DNA from: DATKRB01 sp035532415
Lineage (GTDB): Bacteria; Actinomycetota; Acidimicrobiia; Acidimicrobiales; RAAP-2
Direction: 5' to 3'
NCBI GenBank assembly: GCA_035532415.1
Contig: DATKRB010000040.1
Coordinates: 1-5,332, forward strand
DNA length: 5,332 bases
A program made the position numbers and the translations under genes. A model generated the notes under the pieces. That model ran no database searches. It had not been told where the DNA came from and saw nothing but the letters and a program-made list of their open reading frames with translations. Shown here piece after piece: positions 1 through 5,187 of the stretch. Each line of letters begins with the position of its first letter. Within the stretch, counting starts at the first letter, position 1.

Positions 1-678
1 CGCTCCTGAGTACTTCCGATACCAGTCCTCTCCGTCGCTGATGCCCCACGAGCTGGCGAGCTTTCCCGCTAGGTCTGTGCTCGCGAGTCGAACCTCCTTG
101 TCGAACCCGACGATCTTTGTGGAAGGGACAAACAGCGATCCTGCCACCTTCTTCTCGTAGGCTTCGCCGACGCCGAGCGACTCCATCTCGCTTCGGATGC
201 TCAAGCGGCGACTTTGGTTCTGGTCGACTGAATCCGCCGGACTGGCGAGCTTGCCGAGCTCTTCGGCGCTATGCCATCTCTCCATGGCTGCGCGCGCAAC
301 CCGAGTCCTCACATCAATGCCCGGCGCCAAGATCCACCACGCGCGGGCAGAGGTCTCAACGACCGCACGACTGACGGCCTGGAAACCGAATGGCGACATC
401 GGGTCTTGTCGGAACAGATGACAGAGCGAGAGTAGGTAGCAGCTCGCTGCCGGGAGGAGCCCCGCACCCGCGACTGCGTATGCCTTCTCCACGGGCTTGC
501 GGCCCCACGCGCCGCCCGGACCGATCTCCTCGTTGTTGTAAATCTCTCGATCTGCCTGACTGCCAGACATCGGCAGTGGTGGCGCCGATTCACTCTGAGC
601 AACAGCAATTCCTAGAGCTCGTTCGACTACGTCCGCTACAGCAGACGCGAACGACCCGGGTGTAACCGTCACTGTCAT
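1..678 (-). CDS. Hypothetical protein, 3' end outside window (partial)
   Basis: The reverse strand from 678 down to 1 reads without a stop for 226 codons and leaves the window in frame, so the C-terminus is missing. I do not recognise the family. The product reads like a real soluble, mostly helical protein. It has an acidic/polar stretch near residues 41-55 (ADREIYNNEEIGPGG), a hydrophobic helix at about 66-90 containing CYLLSLCHLF, and a second helix at about 101-117 with VVETSARAWWILAPG. A charged region follows (RTRVARAAMERWHSAEEL, about 124-141). The hydrophobic helix is not clearly membrane-spanning. ATG at 678 is preferred because GAAGG lies 4 nt upstream. In-frame ATGs at 795 and 942 are possible, as the frame stays open back to the XRE stop codon. 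Codon use is less G/C-biased at third positions than in the plus-strand operon. It lies downstream of the XRE gene on the same strand and could be cotranscribed with it. Coding status fairly sure; function unknown. Confidence 0.72.
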   Translation of the reverse strand, partial: MTVTVTPGSFASAVADVVERALGIAVAQSESAPPLPMSGSQADREIYNNEEIGPGGAWGRKPVEKAYAVAGAGLLPAASCYLLSLCHLFRQDPMSPFGFQAVSRAVVETSARAWWILAPGIDVRTRVARAAMERWHSAEELGKLASPADSVDQNQSRRLSIRSEMESLGVGEAYEKKVAGSLFVPSTKIVGFDKEVRLASTDLAGKLASSWGISDGEDWYRKYSGA

Positions 679-682
679 CCCA

Positions 683-687
683 CCTTC
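683..687 (-). promoter_or_regulatory. Ribosome binding site deciding start at 678
   Basis: On the minus strand GAAGG precedes the ATG at 678 by 4 nt (GAAGGTGGG then ATG). The in-frame ATGs at 795 and 942 have no comparable purine-rich site at a workable distance. This is the main reason for choosing 678. Confidence 0.4.
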
Positions 688-863
688 GCCAGGTGATTGC
701 GCACCGTCGAGGCGCCGACTCTCAGTGGCGTCGCGTCGTCTGGCAACTGAACGTCCTCCATAAGCGAGGCTCAATACCAACCTGCCGCGCCCCATAACGA
801 TATCGGCCTCAGGGGCGCGCCATGACGACGCCAGACTCGTCCATTCGGGCGTTGCCGGACCCG

Positions 864-873
864 CAAATATTTG
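864..873. repeat. AT-rich 10-bp perfect palindrome
   Basis: CAAATATTTG is a perfect palindrome and an isolated AT-rich island in a G/C-rich neighbourhood, about 190 bp upstream of the hypothetical gene's preferred start. It could be a protein-binding site or chance. No partner site was seen nearby. Confidence 0.3.
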
Positions 874-1008
874 GCGATCTGGCGGTAGCGGTAGCGACAG
901 CTGCGGATGTCCGTGCACCGCTCCCGCACACGGAACGGTCATGGCTCGGAACGCACGTCGCGTCTTTCCAGTGCTGAGACGCCAGCTTTCGTCGGTGCCG
1001 GTCGGCCG

Positions 1009-1845
1009 TCAGATGATCCGGGCCAGCTTCTCGCGGTCCGACGGTCCTGACGGTACCTGGATGCACAGGGTGAGCGAGGGGTGTGACGCGACTTTCAGCT
1101 CGGTGACGTCGAGCCGGATGAAGCCGGCGGGCGGCCGGCGGATGGCGATCTGCCCGGTGAGGGCTTGCTCGACGACGTTGCGGGGCCACCAGATCCGGAA
1201 CTGCTCGCTCTCTTCTTGCAGGACGCCGATGAGCTCGGCGAAGCGCTCGTCGCCCGGGTGCTCGGCTGCGGCCGCGTGGAACTGGCCGAGGAGGTGGCGG
1301 CCGCGGTCTTTCCAGCCGACGCCCATGGCTGCGGTGGTTCCCTTGGCGAAGTAGAGCCATATGAGGTTGCGCCGGCCGGCGGGAAGCGAGCCTGGCTGCC
1401 AGATCCGGTCGAAGGGATGGTTCCAGGCGAGGAAGTCGAAGCGCAGGCCGAGCAGGCAGGCGGGTGTGGGCTCGATGGTGTCGAGGAGGCGGGCGAGCTG
1501 TGGACCGACGTCGTCGGGCATGTGGTCGGGCTCGGGGGTGGCAAGTCCGGCGAGGCGGCGAAGGTGGCGGTGTGACTCGGCATCGAGGCAAAGCGCCCGG
1601 GCGATGGCGTCGATCACCTGCGGGCTCGGATCTGCTGGGCGGCCTTGTTCGAGCCACGTGTACCACGTCATGCTTACCCCGGCGGCCGAGGCGACCTCCT
1701 CCCGGCGCAGTCCCGGGGTGTTGCGCCGCCCGGGAAAGGGGTCGAGGCCGAGGTCCTCGGGGTGGACGTCGGCGCGGCGCGCGCGAAGGAAGCTGGCGAG
1801 CTCGGCCCGCCGGGCTGCTGCAGGGTCGGACACCGCGGTCCGCAT
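1009..1845 (-). CDS. XRE-family transcriptional regulator with MmyB-like ligand-binding domain
   Basis: A 278-residue cytoplasmic DNA-binding regulator, full length for this actinobacterial family. Residues about 12-100 form the helix-turn-helix module, with the family hallmarks RNTPGLRREEVA (41-52), AGVSMTWYTWLEQGR (55-69) and a following VIDAIARALCLD helix (77-88). Residues about 110-270 match the MmyB-like C-terminal domain, a PAS-like fold thought to bind a small, perhaps lipidic, ligand. Its marks are FLAWNHPFDRIW (138-149), RRNLIWLYF (158-166), an ERF-type helix (DERFAELIGVL, 199-209) and FRIWWPRNVV (216-225). Such proteins usually act on their own promoter and a neighbouring, often divergent, gene. 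Here the divergent gene is the head of the pilus operon rather than the oxidoreductase often found beside them. The ATG at 1845 has only a weak TAGG upstream and may be read from a leaderless transcript. Symmetric sites at 1865-1900 are candidate operators. The family call is secure; ligand and targets are unknown. Confidence 0.95.
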   Translation of the reverse strand: MRTAVSDPAAARRAELASFLRARRADVHPEDLGLDPFPGRRNTPGLRREEVASAAGVSMTWYTWLEQGRPADPSPQVIDAIARALCLDAESHRHLRRLAGLATPEPDHMPDDVGPQLARLLDTIEPTPACLLGLRFDFLAWNHPFDRIWQPGSLPAGRRNLIWLYFAKGTTAAMGVGWKDRGRHLLGQFHAAAAEHPGDERFAELIGVLQEESEQFRIWWPRNVVEQALTGQIAIRRPPAGFIRLDVTELKVASHPSLTLCIQVPSGPSDREKLARII

Positions 1846-1851
1846 GGGAAA

Positions 1852-1880
1852 AGCCTACCGCCCGCCTGGTAGTCCGACTA
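1852..1880 (-). promoter_or_regulatory. Candidate promoter of the XRE regulator
   Basis: On the minus strand TAGGCT (1857-1852) fits the actinobacterial -10 pattern TANNNT. A weak -35-like TAGTCG (1880-1875) lies 17 nt upstream. A start point about 7 nt after the -10 would fall at or next to the ATG at 1845, which would make the mRNA leaderless and explain the poor ribosome site. The -35 lies inside the inverted repeat, as expected for autorepression. This is inference from spacing only. Confidence 0.35.
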
Positions 1881-1900
1881 CTACCAGTGACACCACCAGG
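1865..1900. promoter_or_regulatory. Inverted-repeat cluster, candidate operator of the XRE regulator
   Basis: CTGGTAGT (1866-1873) and ACTACCAG (1880-1887) are perfect 8-bp inverted arms with a 6-bp spacer. Inside them GTAGTC-C-GACTAC (1869-1881) is a second overlapping palindrome. A third half-site, ACCACCAGG (1892-1900), differs from the complement of CCTGGTAGT (1865-1873) at one base. The cluster begins 20 bp upstream of the XRE start and about 160 bp from the divergent lipoprotein gene. Overlapping symmetry plus an extra half-site is what one expects for a dimeric helix-turn-helix repressor controlling its own promoter. Confidence 0.6.
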
Positions 1901-1910
1901 CGCCGACGTC

Positions 1911-1933
1911 AGATCGAGGTTTACCCTCGATCT
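1911..1933. repeat. Perfect 9-bp inverted repeat with 5-nt loop
   Basis: AGATCGAGG (1911-1919) pairs exactly with CCTCGATCT (1925-1933) around the loop TTTAC. No run of T follows on either strand, so it does not look like a standard intrinsic terminator. It sits between two divergent genes, where a terminator is not expected. It could be an operator for a second regulator or a hairpin in the 5' leader of the lipoprotein mRNA, whose start codon is 124 bp downstream. Confidence 0.55.
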
Positions 1934-2045
1934 TGGGCCGGTGTCTCTGTGCGCCGCAGACGTCCTCCCCGGCGATATGCCTCGGGTCGTCTCCGTCGAT
2001 CGGCGGTGGCACCAGCTTCGCGTTTGAGGATCGAGCAGCGAACGT

Positions 2046-2050
2046 GAAGG
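2046..2050 (+). promoter_or_regulatory. Ribosome binding site of the lipoprotein gene
   Basis: GAAGG lies 7 nt before ATG 2058. It supports this start even though it gives an unusually long hydrophilic stretch before the signal sequence; no better-placed start was found closer to the hydrophobic segment. No convincing -10/-35 pair for this operon was found between 1900 and 2045. Confidence 0.5.
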
Positions 2051-2057
2051 CGATCAC

Positions 2058-2732
2058 ATGAAGGAGAGCCGAACCGGTAAGGATACGTCGAGGACAGGGG
2101 CAGCACGGCGCGGCCCTCGACCGTTGGCGGTAGGCGGAGAAGTAGACGGTGCCCCGGGAGCGCCTCGGGCGTCGCGTCGGCGCCTGGCTGTCGGCCTCGG
2201 GTGTCTTGGCGTGGCCGGATTGCTCCTCGGTGCCTGCGGTGGCGGGCGCTCGGCCGCTCCTGCCACGACCGCCCGGCCAAGGCCGACCTCGTCCACGTCT
2301 GCCCCGGTCTCGTCGACGACGACGGATCCGGCCTCGTCGGCCGTCCTCTCCGCCTACCGGGCCTCGTCGGCAGCCTTCGAGCAGGCCCTTGCCGCCGCGA
2401 ACCCCGCGGATCCGGCACTGGCGGCCACCATGATCGACCCGCAGCTCCAGTCCGTGAAGGCGAACCTGCTCGCCGACCAGCGCCAGGGGATCGTCGGGCG
2501 CGGAACAGTGACGCTGCATCCAAAGGTCGTTGCGATCTCGGGGTCGACGGCGACTGTTGTGGACTGCGTCTACAGCACGAGCGAGCTCGTTTACAAGGCA
2601 ACAGGCAAGCCGGTGCCGCCAGTCACCCCGCCCGAGAACGACGGGATCCGGGCGACGCTTGACCTGACCGGTGGTGCATGGAAGCTTGCAAAGCAAACGG
2701 TGACCGAGGGGTCATGCGCGCCTGGCTCGTGA
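2058..2732 (+). CDS. Putative Tat-type lipoprotein heading the pilus operon
   Basis: A 224-residue exported lipoprotein of unknown function. Residues 1-38 are hydrophilic and basic. S39-R40-R41-R42-L43 resembles the twin-arginine motif, followed by a hydrophobic core (44-58) and the lipobox LLGAC with the lipidated cysteine at 60. Mature residues 61-95 form a Gly/Ser/Thr/Pro-rich linker. Residues about 96-220 form a small alpha+beta domain. It opens with a helix (VLSAYRASSAAFEQAL), continues with strands (GTVTLHPKVVAI, TATVVDCVYST) and ends DLTGGAWKLAKQTVTEGSC. This order resembles NTF2/SnoaL-like folds, but I cannot assign a family firmly. C170 and C220 could form a disulfide outside the membrane. 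Its end overlaps the PKD gene by 19 bp. First position in the operon suggests an envelope-anchored accessory of the pilus system (inference). Confidence 0.85.
   Translation: MKESRTGKDTSRTGAARRGPRPLAVGGEVDGAPGAPRASRRRLAVGLGCLGVAGLLLGACGGGRSAAPATTARPRPTSSTSAPVSSTTTDPASSAVLSAYRASSAAFEQALAAANPADPALAATMIDPQLQSVKANLLADQRQGIVGRGTVTLHPKVVAISGSTATVVDCVYSTSELVYKATGKPVPPVTPPENDGIRATLDLTGGAWKLAKQTVTEGSCAPGS
2707..2711 (+). promoter_or_regulatory. Ribosome binding site deciding the PKD-protein start
   Basis: AGGGG lies just before ATG 2714, inside the end of the lipoprotein gene. An in-frame ATG at 2678 has no good site and would put a charged 12-residue tail before the signal peptide, so 2714 is preferred. 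Confidence 0.45.
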
Positions 2733-3607
2733 TCCCCGCCTCTGTCGTCGTCACTGCGATCACCTTGGTCGTCGGCACCGAGCCCGCATGGGCTGGCGAC
2801 GGCTACGGCCAGAACAACTATTCGAGCGCCCAGGCGTCAGGCGGCCAGCTGAGCGTGCAGGCAGGCGTGACTCGCTGGACACCGCCGCAGGGATCGTCGT
2901 GGGCGACCCAGGCGCAGGCCGACCCGCCGCCGGGCAAGCCCAACCCGAACCAGCCCTACGGCTGCACCTACGCGGCCGGCGGTGCCTCGGCGACGGCAAC
3001 CCTCGGGGTGGGCGGTGCGCAGCCGGGCCAGTGGGTGTTCCCGACATGCAGGGGCCCGGGCGTGATCAATCCCATGCCGCCGGTGTGGGTCTCCGGCCCC
3101 CAACCGGCCGCCGGTATCGTCCAGGTCGCCCCGGCGGCGGTCGCAGAGCAGGCGGCGAAGAGCCTCGGGCTCGCCTCGCCGGTCATCGAGATGGCGCCGC
3201 CCGACGGCAACCCGCAGCTGGTGGGGGTGGCGACGTGGCTGTGGGTGAGCCCTGCCGCCTGGCATCCCCTCACCGCGACGGCCTCGGCCGGGTCGGTGAC
3301 GACCACGGCGACGGCCACGCCGACCAAGGTCGTCTGGGACATGGGCGACGGGAGCACCGAGACCTGCGACGGCCCCGGAACCCCGTATGACGCGTCGTCG
3401 CCCGATGCGACGACGACCTGCTCCTACACCTGGTCGACGGCGGGCACCTACACCGTCACCGCCACCGCCTACTGGTCGGTCAGCTGGAGCGCCACCGGAG
3501 CGGGGGGCGGGGGGAACCTCGGTGTCCAGGCCGGCCCGGCCGCCGACGTCACCGTCCACGTCGTCCAGTCCCAGGCGATCAACACCGCGACCCCCGGGGG
3601 CAGCTGA
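2714..3607 (+). CDS. Secreted PKD-domain protein
   Basis: With ATG 2714 the product has 297 residues. It starts with a classical Sec signal peptide: MRAW, a hydrophobic core to about residue 20, then AWA before GDG, so cleavage is likely after A27. The N-terminal half (28-180) is rich in Gly, Pro, Ala and Gln, has C84 and C112, and shows no recognised domain. Residues about 185-287 contain a PKD-like immunoglobulin fold. VVWDMGDGS (206-214) carries the WDxGDG signature, and CSYTWSTAGTYTVTATAYW (236-254) matches the closing Y.Y.x.G.Y.V strands. C218 and C236 flank the loop and could pair. A Gly-rich stretch (262-270) separates the last strands. No sorting motif or C-terminal membrane anchor is visible, so it is probably secreted or held by partners. 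PKD domains usually mediate protein or sugar contacts at the surface. Translation is probably coupled to the lipoprotein by the 19-bp overlap. A structural or adhesive accessory of the pilus is likely but unproven. Confidence 0.85.
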   Translation: MRAWLVIPASVVVTAITLVVGTEPAWAGDGYGQNNYSSAQASGGQLSVQAGVTRWTPPQGSSWATQAQADPPPGKPNPNQPYGCTYAAGGASATATLGVGGAQPGQWVFPTCRGPGVINPMPPVWVSGPQPAAGIVQVAPAAVAEQAAKSLGLASPVIEMAPPDGNPQLVGVATWLWVSPAAWHPLTATASAGSVTTTATATPTKVVWDMGDGSTETCDGPGTPYDASSPDATTTCSYTWSTAGTYTVTATAYWSVSWSATGAGGGGNLGVQAGPAADVTVHVVQSQAINTATPGGS

Positions 3608-3619
3608 GGAGGGAGGAAG
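3608..3619 (+). promoter_or_regulatory. Very strong ribosome binding site of cpaB
   Basis: An uninterrupted 12-base purine run, GGAGGGAGGAAG, starts immediately after the PKD stop codon and ends 3 nt before ATG 3623. It offers several registers of Shine-Dalgarno pairing and is the best ribosome site in the window, suggesting independent high-level initiation at cpaB. Confidence 0.7.
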
Positions 3620-3622
3620 CCC

Positions 3623-4324
3623 ATGGCAGTGGCAGCGCCACGAACTTCGACCAACGGCGGCCCGGGGACCAACGGCCGCCCGACGATCGAGGGCACCCGC
3701 GGTGGGCCGAGCCCGGCCCGCAAGCCGGGCCGGCGCCGCCAGACGCCGCTGGTCGTGGTCGGGGTGCTGCTCGTGGTGGGCTGCGCGCTCGGGTTCGCCG
3801 ACGCCTCGCTGAGCCTCGCGAGCCACGAGGACGTCCTCGTCGTTGCCCAGCCGCTCGCCGCCGGCCAGCTCCTCGCCTCAGGCGATCTGCGGACGGTGCG
3901 GGTCTCGACCGGCGCAGGGCTCGGGGTCGTGCCGGTGGCCGACGAGGCGAGCGTGGTCGGCCGGCCCGTCGCGGTGCCGCTCGTGGCAGGGGCGCTCCTT
4001 TCCCCGGGCGAGCTTGGCTCGGCCTCGGCGGTGGCATCCGGCGCGGACGTGGTCGCGGTCGCGCTGAAGGCCGGGCTGTTCCCGCCCGACCTCGCGCCGG
4101 GCGACCGGGTCCAGGTCGTACCCGTGGTGACCGCGTCGTCGGGGACCGCGACGGTGAGCGGCAGCCCGGTCGACGCGACGGTGCTCGCGCTCCAGGCGGC
4201 CCCGGCGAGCTCGAATGCCGCGACGGTGTTCTCCCTCCAGGTCGCGAAGGCTGACGCGGACGGGGTGGCGTCGCTCGGCGCGGCGGGCGAGGCGAGCCTG
4301 GTCCAGCTCGGGGCAGGGAGCTGA
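3623..4324 (+). CDS. cpaB: CpaB-like SAF-domain membrane protein of Tad/Flp pilus system
   Basis: A 233-residue bitopic membrane protein. Residues 1-40 are a disordered, basic cytoplasmic tail rich in Gly, Pro and Arg (KPGRRRQ at 34-40). One transmembrane helix follows (about 42-60, PLVVVGVLLVVGCALGF). Residues about 70-133 form a SAF domain: VLVVAQPLAAGQLLASGDLRTV, then VGRPVAVPLVAGALLSPGEL, the usual sequence of this fold. Residues about 140-230 match the RcpC/CpaB-type second domain, with LAPGDRVQVVPVV (157-169) and a beta-rich end. In Gram-negative Tad systems CpaB/RcpC works with an outer-membrane secretin. This host is probably monoderm, so the domain would face the wall and may guide the pilus or bind wall polymer. 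It is somewhat shorter than typical proteobacterial CpaB. The 15-bp gap to the PKD gene and 2-bp gap to the next gene place it in the same transcript. Family call good; precise role inferred. Confidence 0.85.
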   Translation: MAVAAPRTSTNGGPGTNGRPTIEGTRGGPSPARKPGRRRQTPLVVVGVLLVVGCALGFADASLSLASHEDVLVVAQPLAAGQLLASGDLRTVRVSTGAGLGVVPVADEASVVGRPVAVPLVAGALLSPGELGSASAVASGADVVAVALKAGLFPPDLAPGDRVQVVPVVTASSGTATVSGSPVDATVLALQAAPASSNAATVFSLQVAKADADGVASLGAAGEASLVQLGAGS

Positions 4325-4326
4325 CG

Positions 4327-5187
4327 GTGTCCGTCACCGTGCTCGGCGCGGTCCGCTCGTGCGGGACGACCACGCTTGGCGTCGCGCTGGCGGCGACGTG
4401 GCCGGCGGCTCGCCGCGTGCTCCTGGTCGAGCTCGATCCTGCCGGCGGAACCCTGGCTGGGGCGTCCGGGTGGGCGGCGGAGCCGAGCCTGGTGTCGCTC
4501 GCCGCGGCGGCCCGGCGCAGCAGGGAGCCCGAGGCGATCTGGGAGCACTGCCAGCACCTGCCGGGTGGCGGGGCGGTCCTGGCGGGACCTGCCGGAGCGG
4601 AGCAGACGCGCGGCGCGGCGGGGATGCTCGCGTGTCTCCTCGGCCGCCTCGGTGAGCTGGACGCGGACGTGCTGGTCGACGTCGGCCGGCTCGACGCCAC
4701 CGCACCGATGCCCCCTGTCGCCTCCTGCGCGGGGCGGGTCGTGCTGGTGGCTCGACCTCGCCTTGCCGACCTGCACGCGCTCGCCACGTTCGTCGAGGCC
4801 CGCACCGCCGGCGCCAGCCCGCTCGAAGCCGGCCGGCTGGGTTTGGTGCTCGTGGGCGACGGCCCCTACCCCGACGACGAGGTCGCCGGGGCGCTCGGTA
4901 TCGAGGTGCTCGGACGGCTCCCCTGGGACCCGCAGGCCGCCGAGCTGCTCGCCTCGCTGCCGGGCTCGGACCGCCAGCTGCGGCTCTCCCCGCTCGTGCG
5001 GGCCGCACGCACCCTGGCCGACCGCCTCGTTGCCGACACCGCACCGACAGTCGCCGCGGCGGCCGGCGATCCTGCACCAGAAGCGGGGTCGCTGCGGGTG
5101 CGGATGCTCCGGCCGTTCCGGATCGGCGCGGCCGTGGGGAACGGGAACGGGAACGGGAGTGCAGGTCACGAGGGGGCGTCGACATGA
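4327..5187 (+). CDS. TadZ/CpaE-like ParA-superfamily ATPase with degenerate P-loop
   Basis: A 286-residue cytoplasmic protein of the SIMIBI (MinD/ParA) class, related to the TadZ/CpaE localisation factors of Tad pili. It starts at GTG 4327 with AGGGAG 6 nt upstream, 2 nt after cpaB. The P-loop region is GAVRSCGTTTLGVALA (7-22). Aligned to KGGVGKTT, the catalytic lysine is T14 and the signature lysine is V9, so ATP hydrolysis is doubtful. Other family marks are kept: VLLVELDPAGGTL (31-43), DADVLVDVGRL (112-122, Walker B-like), VVLVARPRLADLHAL (138-152) and the MinD-like LGRLPWDPQAAELL (195-208). No N-terminal receiver domain is present, unlike many CpaE proteins. The tail (about 240-286) is low-complexity and ends with a GNGNGNGS run. 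TadZ homologues are known with atypical Walker A motifs and position the pilus machinery at the pole or septum. A general ParA/MinD-like protein is the alternative, but cpaB next door favours TadZ. Confidence 0.8.
   Translation: MSVTVLGAVRSCGTTTLGVALAATWPAARRVLLVELDPAGGTLAGASGWAAEPSLVSLAAAARRSREPEAIWEHCQHLPGGGAVLAGPAGAEQTRGAAGMLACLLGRLGELDADVLVDVGRLDATAPMPPVASCAGRVVLVARPRLADLHALATFVEARTAGASPLEAGRLGLVLVGDGPYPDDEVAGALGIEVLGRLPWDPQAAELLASLPGSDRQLRLSPLVRAARTLADRLVADTAPTVAAAAGDPAPEAGSLRVRMLRPFRIGAAVGNGNGNGSAGHEGAST
5137..5160 (+). repeat. GGGAAC hexanucleotide tandem repeat
   Basis: Three perfect GGGAAC units (5137-5154) and one decayed unit GGGAGT (5155-5160), in frame, encode GNGNGNGS near the end of the TadZ-like protein. 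Unit number could change by slippage without breaking the frame, altering only the linker length. Confidence 0.75.

Larger units (their letters stand above)
679..1008 (-). other. Gap between XRE gene and hypothetical gene; open reading frame continues through it
   Basis: These 330 bases separate the stop of the regulator from the preferred start of the hypothetical gene. I see no tRNA, no terminator with a U-tract and no convincing separate gene. The minus-strand frame of the hypothetical gene has no stop anywhere here. With ATG at 942 the protein would gain 88 residues, beginning MTVPCAGAVHGHPQ and including a basic patch SVARRRD; ATG at 795 would add 39. The extension has little hydrophobic core pattern and no good ribosome site, so it is more likely an untranslated or degenerate stretch, but it cannot be excluded as coding. 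Two short AT-rich palindromes occur: CAAATATTTG (864-873) and CGATATCG (798-805). Confidence 0.4.

Noticed and set aside
309..608. 99-codon minus-strand open frame
   Set aside because: It overlaps the longer uninterrupted frame 678-1 in another phase, and its Arg-rich composition is not protein-like.
809..1666. Long minus-strand open frame rich in Arg and Pro
   Set aside because: It is out of frame with, and mostly inside, the XRE gene; its product is low-complexity Arg/Pro/His, typical of a shadow frame in high-GC DNA.
1911..1933. Inverted repeat as an intrinsic terminator
   Set aside because: No T-run on either side, and the flanking genes diverge from this region rather than ending in it.
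1361..2047. Long plus-strand open frames across the XRE gene and intergenic region
   Set aside because: Antisense shadows of the regulator with Arg/Ser/Gly-rich products, no good ribosome site and no domain pattern.
1881..2696. Minus-strand open frames opposite the lipoprotein gene
   Set aside because: Arg-rich shadow products; the plus strand here has a clear signal sequence, lipobox and operon context.
2678..2713. Upstream ATG as start of the PKD protein
   Set aside because: It would add charged residues before a normal signal peptide and has no good ribosome site; ATG 2714 fits better.
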